Assembly (NCBI RefSeq): GCF_001261775.1
Contig: NZ_LN868536.1
Location: 186,001-250,000, forward strand
Source of the DNA: Anaeromassilibacillus senegalensis
GTDB lineage: Bacteria > Bacillota > Clostridia > Oscillospirales > Acutalibacteraceae
Reading direction: 5' to 3'
DNA: 64,000 bases
Made by a program: the position numbers and the translations under genes. Position 1 is the stretch's first letter, and every line of letters starts with the position of its first letter. The notes beneath the pieces are model-generated. The model saw only the letters and a program-made list of their open reading frames with translations. It was not told where the DNA came from and searched no databases. Positions 34,037-43,381 of the stretch are shown in pieces.

Positions 34037-34909
34037 ATGAATTGGATCAGTGGACTGCAAAGCGCGATTGACTACATCGAAGACCATCTGACAGAGGAGT
34101 TGGACTATGCGGAGATTGCCCGGAAGGCGTATTCCTCCAGCTTTCATTTTCAGCGGGTGTTTGGAATCCTTTGTGGGTACACGCTGGGCGAGTATATTCG
34201 CAACCGGCGGTTGACGCGGGCGGCGGCTGATCTTCTTCTGTCGGACGCAAAGGTGATCGACGTCGCGCTGCAATACGGCTACGACAGCCCGGAAAGCTTC
34301 AGCCGCGCGTTTGCGAGATTTCACGGTGTTACGCCGTCACAGGCAAAGAAGGACCGTACCGCGCTCAAATCGTTTTCCCGACTCTCTGTGAAACTGATTT
34401 TAGCAGGAGGTACTGTAATGGATTACAGAATGGAAAAAACAGACGCGATGGAGATTGTGATGAAGAAGGAACGGTTCACCGGTGGCAGTGAGGTGAGCAA
34501 AATGCAGATCCCGGCCCTTTGGGACCGGAGTTGTGCGGACGGCACGATTCCAATGCTTTGCCAGCACTTGGATCCCGGTAGCCCGCTGGGGGAAGCGGTC
34601 ATCGGCGTCAGCCTCAGCGACCCGGAAGAGGGGGACTTTGATTATGGAATCGGTGTGGCCAGTAAAAGCGAACAGATCGAAGACGGTTTGTCAAGGGTGA
34701 GCCTTCCCGCCGCCACGTGGATTGTTTTTCCGTGCAGGGGAAAGATTCCTGACGCGTTCTTTACCTTGATTAAGCGCATTTATTCGGAGTTTTTCCCGAC
34801 GAGCGAATACCAGCCGAACGGCATGTGCCTGGAGGTGTATCCCGGAGACAAGATCGATATGGAGGACTATTACGGCGAGTTCTGGATTTCCGTTGAGAAA
34901 AGAGGATAA
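34037..34909 (+). CDS. AraC-type regulator with GyrI-like effector domain
   Basis: Start set at ATG 34037 (MNWISGLQSAIDYIED), with GAAGGGA upstream; the frame extends to 34007 without better support. 290 residues. Two helix-turn-helix units occupy about 1-105 (LDYAEIARKAYSSSFHFQRVF and VIDVALQYGYDSPESFSRAF). A GyrI-like small-molecule-binding domain follows (about 120-290). Such Rob/SoxS-like fusions often respond to drugs or other small hydrophobic ligands. Monocistronic, ending at the 34931 hairpin; target genes unknown. Confidence 0.92.
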   Translation: MNWISGLQSAIDYIEDHLTEELDYAEIARKAYSSSFHFQRVFGILCGYTLGEYIRNRRLTRAAADLLLSDAKVIDVALQYGYDSPESFSRAFARFHGVTPSQAKKDRTALKSFSRLSVKLILAGGTVMDYRMEKTDAMEIVMKKERFTGGSEVSKMQIPALWDRSCADGTIPMLCQHLDPGSPLGEAVIGVSLSDPEEGDFDYGIGVASKSEQIEDGLSRVSLPAATWIVFPCRGKIPDAFFTLIKRIYSEFFPTSEYQPNGMCLEVYPGDKIDMEDYYGEFWISVEKRG

Positions 34910-34930
34910 GACCGAGTTATAAAGAATTGG

Positions 34931-34972
34931 ATAGAAATGCTCCCCTCGCCCAGGCGGGGGGAGCATTTCTAT
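34931..34972. terminator. Convergent hairpin between the AraC-type and HAD genes
   Basis: ATAGAAATGCTCCCC / GGGGAGCATTTCTAT, a 15-bp stem. No long T-run on either side, though the stem itself ends in ATTTCTAT. Confidence 0.6.
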
Positions 34973-35024
34973 CCAGACGAATCTTTGATGCATTCTAACA
35001 ACTTAGGTAAAATTAATTTTGTAT

Positions 35025-35810
35025 TTACAGAATCCGAAAATGCTTTAATGCGTTGAGAATCCCGTCGTGGTCGACATCGTCGGTCACATAGTCGGCCATC
35101 CGTTGGACGTCCTTGCCAGCGTTGCCCATCGCGACACCGGTGTGCACACAGGTGAACATCTCTGTGTCATTGCCGCCGTCCCCGAAGGCCATGCTTTCCT
35201 CCGGAGAGATACCGTAGGCTTCCAGGCATTTCAGGATGCCGGTCGCTTTTCCGCCCTCTTTGGGAATCACGTCCATAAAGAGCGGATGCCAGCGCACAGA
35301 CCGGCAGCCGGGAAGGCGCCGGAAGAATGCTTCTTCCTCCTCCGTGTCGACAAATGCGCTCAGCTGATATGTGCGGTGTGTAAAAATCCGGTTTGGATCG
35401 TCAAAGGGTTCTTTAAAAGCTGTGTCGCCCAGCTGTTCCCACATCTGCAAAACGCGCGGCGTTGCCCGGTTCAGGTAGATGTAGTCCAGCTCCATAAAAT
35501 CGCAGGCAATCTGTTTTTCTTCCAAATAAGGTAGGATATTTGCCAGGTCCTCCGACGGGATCCATTGTTCATGCAGCACGCCGGCGTCATTGAAGCAGTA
35601 TTGGCCGTTTGTGGTGATGTAGCCGTCAAAGGGAAACGGAAGGAGGTTTTTAATATGCGCGACGCCGGAGGGAGGCCGGCCGGTGGCGATAAACAGCTTG
35701 ATTCCCTTGGCCCGCAGCGCTTCTAGCGCGTATTGCGTGCTGGCCGGGACCTGGTGCGTCTGAAAGCTGACCAGCGTCCCGTCGATGTCAAAAAAGACCG
35801 CTTTTATCAT
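35025..35810 (-). CDS. Cof-type HAD-family sugar phosphatase
   Basis: 261 residues, ATG 35810 after AGAAAGGA. HAD motif I is FFDIDGTLV (nucleophile Asp and acid Asp), motif II is IATGRPP, and motif IV is FGDGGNDTEMF. A Cof-type cap domain spans about 85-190. Members dephosphorylate sugar phosphates or flavin-type phosphates in the cytosol; the substrate cannot be told from sequence. It stands alone on the minus strand, back to back with recA. Confidence 0.93.
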   Translation of the reverse strand: MIKAVFFDIDGTLVSFQTHQVPASTQYALEALRAKGIKLFIATGRPPSGVAHIKNLLPFPFDGYITTNGQYCFNDAGVLHEQWIPSEDLANILPYLEEKQIACDFMELDYIYLNRATPRVLQMWEQLGDTAFKEPFDDPNRIFTHRTYQLSAFVDTEEEEAFFRRLPGCRSVRWHPLFMDVIPKEGGKATGILKCLEAYGISPEESMAFGDGGNDTEMFTCVHTGVAMGNAGKDVQRMADYVTDDVDHDGILNALKHFRIL

Positions 35811-35979
35811 CGGAAAATCCTTTCTGTGGAGCCTAAAAAATTTTTAGGGTGTATCCTATATTTCTTTATATATTATAGCGCGCCGCAGGCAGGGAAGCTA
35901 TTCGCTTTCTGCCCAATCCTGTTCGGATTCCGCTGTTTTTTCCATGTTCTTTGATGGCGGCGCAAAGAGATTTAAAACG

Positions 35980-36039
35980 GAATATTTGTTCGATAATTGC
36001 GCCGAATACATTGCAATTTTGGTTGGGATACAGTATAAT
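35980..36039 (+). promoter_or_regulatory. recA promoter with a possible LexA box
   Basis: TTGCAA (36011-36016), 17 bases, TATAAT (36034-36039). Upstream at 35980-35991, GAATATTTGTTC differs by one base from the Gram-positive LexA core GAAC-N4-GTTC. The box lies upstream of the -35, so repression there would be less direct. The remainder of 35811-36123 shows no gene. Confidence 0.55.
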
Positions 36040-36123
36040 AAATACATATTTTCCGCTGATCGATTGCGCCGGAGCGATTTCCGGCGCTTTTACTGAATGA
36101 TCACAACGGACCGGAGGTAAAAA

Positions 36124-37299
<1,176 letters not shown>

Positions 37300-37344
37300 G
37301 ATACATTACAGGTATTTAAAGCCTGAGAAAAGGATGGAACCCAT

Positions 37345-37965
37345 TTGCTGATTACGGCGATTGAACCGCGGCGCAAACGCCTCTCCGCGCTGTATTTGGA
37401 CGGGGAATTCGCGCTTAAGCTGGACACGGAAACGCTGTTGTGTTCCGGGTATCAAATCGGCATGGAGCTGGACGACGAGCAGCTTCATGCGCTGATCCAG
37501 CGCAGCGAAAGCCGCCGCGCACAGGAAAAAGCACTCTATCTGCTGGAGCATCGAAACCACTCCAGGAAAGAATTGGCGGACAAAATTGCGCGCACCGTGG
37601 GCCATGAGGCGGCGGCGCGCGCAGCGCAGCATATGGAGGAAATTGGTCTGGTGGACGACGAACGCTTCGCGCGGGGCCTGGCGGCAGAGCTGCTGCACCG
37701 CAAGGGCTATGCCGCCCGCCGGGCGGAATACGAGCTGCTGCAAAAGGGAATCGACCGGGAACTGACGCGCGAAATCATAGAAGAAATGGAACCGGACCCG
37801 GGGGAAATGCTCCAAACCCTGATTGAGCAGAAGTACCTGCGTTCTCTTGGCGATGAGAAAGGCCGCCGCCGCGTCTTTGCCGCACTGCAAAGGCTTGGCT
37901 ACCAGAGCGGGGATATCCGCGCGGCGCTGCGAAACTATATGGACGATGAAAATGAGGATGAATAA
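37345..37965 (+). CDS. recX: RecX, regulator of RecA
   Basis: 206 residues, TTG start at 37345 after AAAGGATGG. RecX-type three-helix repeats are seen in ALYLLEHRNHSRKELADKI and LVDDERFARGLAAELLHRKG. RecX binds RecA filaments and limits their activity. Position directly after recA is the common arrangement. The rimO start overlaps its 3' end. Confidence 0.93.
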   Translation: MLITAIEPRRKRLSALYLDGEFALKLDTETLLCSGYQIGMELDDEQLHALIQRSESRRAQEKALYLLEHRNHSRKELADKIARTVGHEAAARAAQHMEEIGLVDDERFARGLAAELLHRKGYAARRAEYELLQKGIDRELTREIIEEMEPDPGEMLQTLIEQKYLRSLGDEKGRRRVFAALQRLGYQSGDIRAALRNYMDDENEDE

Positions 37966-39334
37966 AACCATGGTATCTGTAGGAATGATCAGCCTCGGCT
38001 GTGAGAAAAACCGGGTGGACGCGGAGATGATGATGGCCAGCCTGCAAAAGGCGGGCTTTGCGCTGGCAGATGACGCCGCGCGGGCCGACGTTGCCATCGT
38101 GAACACCTGCGGCTTTATTGAGGCGGCAAAAAAAGAATCCATCGGGGAGATTCTGGAGCTGGGCCGGATGAAAAAAGAAGGACGGATCAAAGCGATCATC
38201 GTCACAGGCTGTCTGGCGGAGCGCTACCAGGAGGAAATCCGCAAGGAGCTGCCGGAGGCAGACGCGGTCTGCGGCATCGGCGCGGACGCGGATATCGTTT
38301 CTGTGGTGGAGCGTACGCTCAAGGGTGAGCATCCGGAGCTGTTTCCGGAAAAGACGCTGCTGCCGTTGTGCGGCGAGCGGGTGCGGTCCACACCGCGCTA
38401 TTTCTCGTACCTCAAAATCGCGGAGGGCTGCGACAACCGCTGTTCCTATTGCGCGATTCCCATGATCCGCGGCCCGTACCGTTCCCGTCCGATGGAGAGC
38501 ATCGTGGAAGAGGCAAAGCACCTCGCGCAGGGCGGCACAAAAGAATTGATCATCATTGCGCAGGACACCACGCGCTATGGGCTGGATCTCTACCAGAAGT
38601 TTATGCTGCCGGAGCTGCTGCACAGATTGTGCGGAGTGGACGGTATTGAATGGATCCGCGTGCTCTACTGTTACCCGGACTTTATGACGGAAGAGCTGAT
38701 GGATACCATCGCGCAGGAACCTAAAATTGTCAAGTATATGGATATTCCGTTACAGCACTGCAGCGGGCCGGTGCTCAAACGCATGCGCCGCTTCGGCGAC
38801 CGTGAGAAGCTGACGGCGCTGGTGAAAAAACTGCGGGAGCGCATCCCGGGCCTGATCCTGCGCACCACCATGATCACGGGATTTCCCGGCGAGACAGAGG
38901 CCGATTTTACGGAGCTCTGTGAGTTTGCCAAGGAACTCCGGTTTGAGCGGCTGGGCTGTTTTGCCTATTCACAGGAGGAAGGCACGCCCGCGGCGGACAT
39001 GGAAGACCAGCTCGACGAGGACGAGAAACAGCGCCGCATGAACATCGTAATGGAACAGCAGATGGCCATTATGCAGGAATGGGGAGAGAGCCGGGTCGGC
39101 CGGGCGGAAACGGTTCTGGTGGAAGGCTACGACCGCGGCGTTGGGATGTGGTATGGCCGGACGTATGCCGATGCGCCGGAAATTGACGGCAGTCTCTTTT
39201 TTACGACGGACGGGGAAGAACCGCGGCCCGGGCAGTTTGTCCGCGTGCGTGTGACGGAATGCGCCGACTGTGACCTGGTGGGCAAGGCGGAATCCATCCC
39301 GGCCGAAGGAGGCATCGATGAATCTACCAAATAA
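37958..39334 (+). CDS. rimO: RimO, ribosomal protein S12 methylthiotransferase
   Basis: 458 residues if ATG 37958 (overlapping the recX stop) is used; ATG 37970 is equally possible, and both begin close to VSVGMISLGCEKNRVD. Cys residues of the N-terminal MTTase domain bind one iron-sulfur cluster. The radical-SAM motif is CDNRCSYCAIP, and a C-terminal TRAM domain follows (about 385-445). It adds a methylthio group to the conserved Asp of protein S12. Translationally coupled to recX and to pgsA (17-base overlap). Confidence 0.95.
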   Translation: MNKTMVSVGMISLGCEKNRVDAEMMMASLQKAGFALADDAARADVAIVNTCGFIEAAKKESIGEILELGRMKKEGRIKAIIVTGCLAERYQEEIRKELPEADAVCGIGADADIVSVVERTLKGEHPELFPEKTLLPLCGERVRSTPRYFSYLKIAEGCDNRCSYCAIPMIRGPYRSRPMESIVEEAKHLAQGGTKELIIIAQDTTRYGLDLYQKFMLPELLHRLCGVDGIEWIRVLYCYPDFMTEELMDTIAQEPKIVKYMDIPLQHCSGPVLKRMRRFGDREKLTALVKKLRERIPGLILRTTMITGFPGETEADFTELCEFAKELRFERLGCFAYSQEEGTPAADMEDQLDEDEKQRRMNIVMEQQMAIMQEWGESRVGRAETVLVEGYDRGVGMWYGRTYADAPEIDGSLFFTTDGEEPRPGQFVRVRVTECADCDLVGKAESIPAEGGIDESTK

Positions 39335-39917
39335 GCTGACGGTACTGCGCATGGCGCTGGTGCCGTTCTTTGTGGCGGCGGTGCTCTGGCAGGGGCTGCC
39401 GCACCACTACCTGGTTGCGCTTTTGCTGTTTATTGTGGCGTCCTATACGGACCATCTGGACGGCAAAATCGCCCGTGAGCGAAATTTGATCACGAATTTT
39501 GGAAAATTTATGGACCCGTTGGCGGACAAAATCCTGGTGCTCTCCGCACTGGTGTGCTTTGTCAGCCTGCAGCTGATCAATCCCTGGTGGGTGGTCATCA
39601 TCCTGGCGCGTGAGTTCCTGGTCACTTCCCTGCGGCTGGTTGCCGCGGACGAAGGGATCGTCATTGCGGCGAACATTTGGGGCAAGGTCAAAACGGTGAG
39701 CCAGATCGTTGCGATTGTCGCCATTCTTGCGATGCAGTACGCACAGGAGCTGATCGGTATGCATCTGCTGCCTGCGTTTGCGGTTGGGACGCTGGACAGC
39801 GGTGCGCTTTTCTACTGGGTGGGGGAACTGCTGGTCTTCATCACGGTCCTGTTTACGGCGCTTTCCGGCGTGATCTATGTGAAGCAGAACTGGAAAGTGG
39901 TCAGCAGCTCCAAATAA
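39318..39917 (+). CDS. pgsA: PgsA, CDP-diacylglycerol-glycerol-3-phosphate phosphatidyltransferase
   Basis: 199 residues, ATG 39318 after GAAGGAGG, overlapping rimO by 17 bases. The CDP-alcohol phosphatidyltransferase motif is DHLDGKIAR, then GKFMDPLADK, with the conserved Asp residues in place. Four to six membrane segments. Makes phosphatidylglycerol phosphate, the step committed to anionic phospholipids. The rimO-pgsA order is common in Firmicutes. Confidence 0.95.
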   Translation: MNLPNKLTVLRMALVPFFVAAVLWQGLPHHYLVALLLFIVASYTDHLDGKIARERNLITNFGKFMDPLADKILVLSALVCFVSLQLINPWWVVIILAREFLVTSLRLVAADEGIVIAANIWGKVKTVSQIVAIVAILAMQYAQELIGMHLLPAFAVGTLDSGALFYWVGELLVFITVLFTALSGVIYVKQNWKVVSSSK

Positions 39918-40044
39918 AAAGCAGATTGTTTGCGCCTCTGCTTGCTTGCAAAGGGATTCGTTTGTTTTCCCGTCCTGCTTCTCTTTACATTTTCCGCCGA
40001 TCGGCATATAATAGGATGTACTGAAAACGGTATATTTTTGAAAT

Positions 40045-40305
40045 GCAGGGAGCGGAAAAAGTACCTGCGGGATTTCCTACAGCAGAGAGAAGGCGCCGAT
40101 GGCTGAAAGCGTCTTTTGCAGGCCCCGCTGGAAAATGCGTCCGCGACGCTTGGCCATCCGGCCCAGCGGTGCAGGCGGGGGGAAAGGAAGTATCCCCGCA
40201 CGGTTGCCTCCGTTAAAAGGCAGCAGTGAGCAACAAAACGGAGTGGAACCGCGGTGCGCCGCCTCCGTCCTCTTACAGGGGGACGAAGGCGGCTTTTTAT
40301 TTTGG
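40045..40305 (+). promoter_or_regulatory. T-box leader, predicted tRNA-Cys sensor, upstream of cysE
   Basis: The T-box sequence GTGGAACCGCGG (40243-40254) is diagnostic; it is preceded by CAGTGAGCAACAAAACGG. A terminator GCCGCCTCCGTCC / GGACGAAGGCGGC with a TTTTTATTTT run (40259-40302) overlaps the antiterminator region. Stem I features AGAGAGAAGG and GGCTGAAAGC lie at 40084-40110. A TGC (Cys) triplet at 40136-40138 inside GAAAATGCG is my candidate specifier. Uncharged tRNA-Cys would allow read-through into the cysteine synthesis gene. The 5' end is estimated. Confidence 0.88.
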
Positions 40306-40328
40306 GAAAGCAGGTGAAATGGGGAGAT

Positions 40329-40976
40329 ATGTTCCATCAATTGAAAGCAGAGTTGGACTCCATTATCGAGCGAGACCCGGCGGCCCGCAGCCGCCTGGAG
40401 GTGTACTTTCTCTATTCAGGCTTCAAAGCGGTGCGGTCGTACCGCAAGGCGCACTGGTTTTATCAGCGCGGCCATAAATTCATTGCGCGGTGGATCAGCC
40501 AGAGGGCGCGCCATAAGACGGGCATCGAGATTCACCCGGGCGCGACCATCGGCAAGGGACTTTTCATCGACCACGGCATGGGGGTCGTCATCGGCGAAAC
40601 GACGGAGATCGGCGACAACTGCACCCTGTATCAGAACGTCACGCTGGGCGGTACGGGCAAGGAGCAGGGCAAACGCCACCCCACATTGGGCGACAACGTA
40701 ATGGTCGGTTCCGGCGCAAAGGTGCTGGGGCCGTTCAAAGTGGGAGACAATGCCCGCGTGGCCGCCGGCGCAGTGGTTCTGGACGAAGTGCCGGCGAACG
40801 CGACAGCGGTGGGCGTGCCCGCCAGGGTGGTGCGCATCGACGGTGTGCGTCCCTGCAACCTGGACCAGGTGCATGTGGCGGATCCGGTCGCGCAGGAGCT
40901 GTGCCGGATGCAGGTGGAGTTCCTCAAACTCCAAAATCGGGTCGAGGAACTGGAAAAAGGAACGGACGACGCATAA
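40329..40976 (+). CDS. cysE: Serine O-acetyltransferase
   Basis: 215 residues, ATG 40329 after GGGGAG; an in-frame ATG at 40317 is less well spaced. The left-handed beta-helix hexapeptide repeats run from about residue 65 to 170 (IEIHPGATIGKGLFIDHGMG, GDNVMVGSGAKVLG). The active-site His lies in IDHG. It acetylates serine with acetyl-CoA, the first step of cysteine synthesis. The short N-terminal domain fits the Bacillus-type enzyme. Controlled by the T-box leader; cysS follows. Confidence 0.95.
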   Translation: MFHQLKAELDSIIERDPAARSRLEVYFLYSGFKAVRSYRKAHWFYQRGHKFIARWISQRARHKTGIEIHPGATIGKGLFIDHGMGVVIGETTEIGDNCTLYQNVTLGGTGKEQGKRHPTLGDNVMVGSGAKVLGPFKVGDNARVAAGAVVLDEVPANATAVGVPARVVRIDGVRPCNLDQVHVADPVAQELCRMQVEFLKLQNRVEELEKGTDDA

Positions 40977-40991
40977 AATCCCGTATTGCGG

Positions 40992-41020
40992 TTGTATTTT
41001 TGCCCATAATCCAATATAAT
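40992..41020 (+). promoter_or_regulatory. Probable internal promoter for cysS
   Basis: TTGTAT (40992-40997), 17 bases, TATAAT (41015-41020), 39 bases before the cysS ATG. It would let cysS be expressed when the T-box keeps cysE off. Confidence 0.6.
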
Positions 41021-41058
41021 AACGGGTACTGAGACGAAAAAGCTGGGAGGAAAGAGTC

Positions 41059-42465
41059 ATGAAAATCTATAATACGCTGACGCGCCAGAAAGAAGAGTTT
41101 GTGCCCATTACCGCGGGCGAGGCCAAAATTTACGCCTGCGGCCCAACGGTATACAATTATATCCACATTGGCAACGCGCGTCCCATCTGTGTGTTTGATG
41201 TGCTGCGCCGCTACATGGAATACCGCGGCATGAAGGTCACGTTTGTGCAGAACTTTACGGATGTGGACGACAAAATCATCCGGAAGGCCAATGAGGAAAA
41301 CAGCGATTATCTCACGGTCTCCCAGCGTTATATTGAAGAGTATAAAACGGACGCGGAGGGCCTGAACGTGCGTCCCGCTACGATCCATCCGCTGGCGACG
41401 GAGAGCATGGACGAGATCATCCAGATGGTTTCCGCGCTGATCGAGAAGGGCTACGCCTATCCCACGGACAACGGCGACGTGTATTTCCGCACCAAAAAGG
41501 ACGACCACTACGGCAAACTGTCCCACCAGCCGCTGGAGGATCTGGAGGCCGGCGCGCGCATCGCGGTAGGTGAGGTCAAGGAAGATGCGATGGACTTTGC
41601 CCTTTGGAAGGCTGCCAAGGAAGGGGAGCCGAGCTGGGTTTCCCCGTGGGGAAATGGGCGTCCCGGCTGGCATATTGAGTGCTCCGCCATGGCGAAGCGC
41701 TATTTGGGCGAGACCATCGATATCCATTGCGGCGGGCAGGATCTGATCTTCCCGCACCACGAGAACGAGGTGGCGCAGAGCGAGTGCTGCAACGGCGCGC
41801 CGTTTGCCCATTACTGGATGCATAACGGCTATATCAACGTGGACAATCGCAAGATGAGCAAGTCGTTGGGGAATTTCTTTACAGTGCGCGATGTGGCAGC
41901 GCAGTTCGGCTATGAGCCGGTCCGTTATCTGATGGTAGCTTCCCATTACCGCAGCCCGATCAACTACGGTGTGGAGGTCATTGAACAGTGCAAGGCAGGG
42001 CTGGAACGATTGTACAACTGCCGTGACAACCTGGAATTCCTGCTGAAAAATGCCCCCGAAGGCGAAAAAGAAGGGGAAAAGGAAATCCGCCGCCGGTTCA
42101 GCGGCCATCAGGACCATTTCATCGAGGCGATGGAGGACGACCTGAATACCGCCGACGCGCTGTCCGCGCTGTTCGATCTGGCGAGGGATATCAATTCCAG
42201 TCTGAATGCCCAAACTGCGCCCAGCAGGGAGCTGTGCGCCTATGCGCTGGATTTGTTTAATGAACTGGCGGGCGTGTTGGGCCTGCTCTACAATAAAAAG
42301 GAAGAGCTGGTCGACGAGGAGATTGAGGCGTTGATTGCCAGGCGCAACGAAGCCCGCAAGAACAAGGACTGGGCGACGGCCGATCAGATCCGCGACGAGC
42401 TGAAAGCACGTCACATTGTGCTGGAAGATACGCCGCAGGGCGTCAAATGGAAGATCGAGGAATAA
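41059..42465 (+). CDS. cysS: Cysteinyl-tRNA synthetase
   Basis: 468 residues, ATG 41059 after GGGAGG. Zinc ligands begin at the Cys of YACGPTVYNYIHIGNAR, whose HIGN is the HIGH motif; KMSKSLGN is the KMSKS loop. Charges tRNA-Cys with cysteine. It is downstream of cysE, so the window joins cysteine synthesis, charging and (ybaK) editing in one stretch. Confidence 0.98.
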   Translation: MKIYNTLTRQKEEFVPITAGEAKIYACGPTVYNYIHIGNARPICVFDVLRRYMEYRGMKVTFVQNFTDVDDKIIRKANEENSDYLTVSQRYIEEYKTDAEGLNVRPATIHPLATESMDEIIQMVSALIEKGYAYPTDNGDVYFRTKKDDHYGKLSHQPLEDLEAGARIAVGEVKEDAMDFALWKAAKEGEPSWVSPWGNGRPGWHIECSAMAKRYLGETIDIHCGGQDLIFPHHENEVAQSECCNGAPFAHYWMHNGYINVDNRKMSKSLGNFFTVRDVAAQFGYEPVRYLMVASHYRSPINYGVEVIEQCKAGLERLYNCRDNLEFLLKNAPEGEKEGEKEIRRRFSGHQDHFIEAMEDDLNTADALSALFDLARDINSSLNAQTAPSRELCAYALDLFNELAGVLGLLYNKKEELVDEEIEALIARRNEARKNKDWATADQIRDELKARHIVLEDTPQGVKWKIEE

Positions 42466-42471
42466 AAAATC

Positions 42472-42503
42472 CGCCCCTGCCGGCAGGCGGGGGCGTTTTC
42501 TTT
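42472..42503 (+). terminator. Terminator between cysS and ybaK
   Basis: CGCCCCTGCC / GGCAGGCGGGGGCG followed by TTTTCTTT. It starts 7 bases after the cysS stop and ends just before the ybaK ribosome site, so ybaK gets only read-through or has a separate promoter I cannot see. Confidence 0.75.
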
Positions 42504-42518
42504 GAAAGGGTGGGAACG

Positions 42519-43010
42519 ATGGCGAAAGAAAAAGAGATCAAAACGAATGTGATGCGCATTCTGGACAAGGAGAACGTGCCGTACCGAGCGTATTTTTACG
42601 AACATGAAGACGGTGCGATCGACGGTGTTTCTGTGGCGCACAAGCTGGGGCAGAACGTGGAGCAGGTGTTTAAGACGCTGGTCACGCGCGGTTCCAGCAA
42701 TGATTTCTTTGTGTTCGTCGTGCCGGTCGCAAAGGAGCTGCAGCTCAAAGCGGCGGCGAAAAGTGTGGGAGAAAAGTCAGTGGAAATGATCCATGTGAGC
42801 GAGATCAACAAGGTGACGGGCTATATCCGCGGCGGCTGTTCACCGGTCGGCATGAAGAAGCAGTATCGGACGGTGATCGACAGCAGCTGCGAGACGCTTT
42901 CCACCATGATCGTCAGCGGCGGAAAAATTGGCACGCAGGTGGAGCTTGCGCCGCAGGACCTGCTGCGGTTGGTGCGGGGCAGGACGGCGGAGATCACCAC
43001 GGAGGGATAA
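42519..43010 (+). CDS. ybaK: YbaK-type aminoacyl-tRNA deacylase
   Basis: 163 residues, ATG 42519 after AAAGGGTGGG. YbaK/EbsC signatures: VFKTLV, KAAAKSVGEKSVEM and the GYIRGGCSPVGMKK block that lines the active site. It hydrolyses Cys-tRNA-Pro made in error by prolyl-tRNA synthetase, and can act on Cys-tRNA-Cys. Its place directly after cysS fits that role. Confidence 0.94.
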   Translation: MAKEKEIKTNVMRILDKENVPYRAYFYEHEDGAIDGVSVAHKLGQNVEQVFKTLVTRGSSNDFFVFVVPVAKELQLKAAAKSVGEKSVEMIHVSEINKVTGYIRGGCSPVGMKKQYRTVIDSSCETLSTMIVSGGKIGTQVELAPQDLLRLVRGRTAEITTEG

Positions 43011-43127
43011 AGCGGGACCTGCGGTCGGCATGGCCCACCCTTTTCTTTTTGCGGGGTCGGCTCCGCGCAGTGGTGGGACGGACGAGACAAGCTCCCGGGG
43101 CTTATTTTACCTTGCAGGTCATGATCT

Positions 43128-43372
43128 CCGATGTGTTTTTCCGCTTTTCAGAAAAGCGGCGGGATGAAAGGGCAGCGGACTTGCAGTCGGCATGCGCCTC
43201 CGGCGATAGTCGTTTAGAACTTCGAGCGAGGCTTTCGCCTCAAGCGAGCGTCACGACCGGAGGTCAAGAGCGAGTGAGAACGAGTGAGATTGTTCTTTAC
43301 AGACCTTTTGTGCTGCCAAGCAAATTTCCAAGGCCGTTGCAGAAAAAACTGCAACGGCCTTGGTTTTATATT
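43128..43372 (-). repeat. Dispersed intergenic repeat, copy B (inverted relative to copy A)
   Basis: Read on the minus strand it follows the same path as 10222-10575: GGCCGTTGCAG hairpin, ACAGCACAAAAGGTC (here with small changes), the CTCACTCGTTCTCACTCGCTC stretch, GACGCTCGCTTGAGG, GACTATCGCC and the palindrome CCGCTTTTCTGAAAAGCGG. No gene is seen in 43011-43381. Confidence 0.75.
43328..43368 (+). terminator. Terminator formed by the end of repeat copy B
   Basis: CCAAGGCCGTTGCAG / CTGCAACGGCCTTGG with an AAAAAA loop, followed by TTTTATA. A 15-bp perfect stem; it would end plus-strand transcription after ybaK. Confidence 0.75.
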
Positions 43373-43381
43373 GATACTGTT

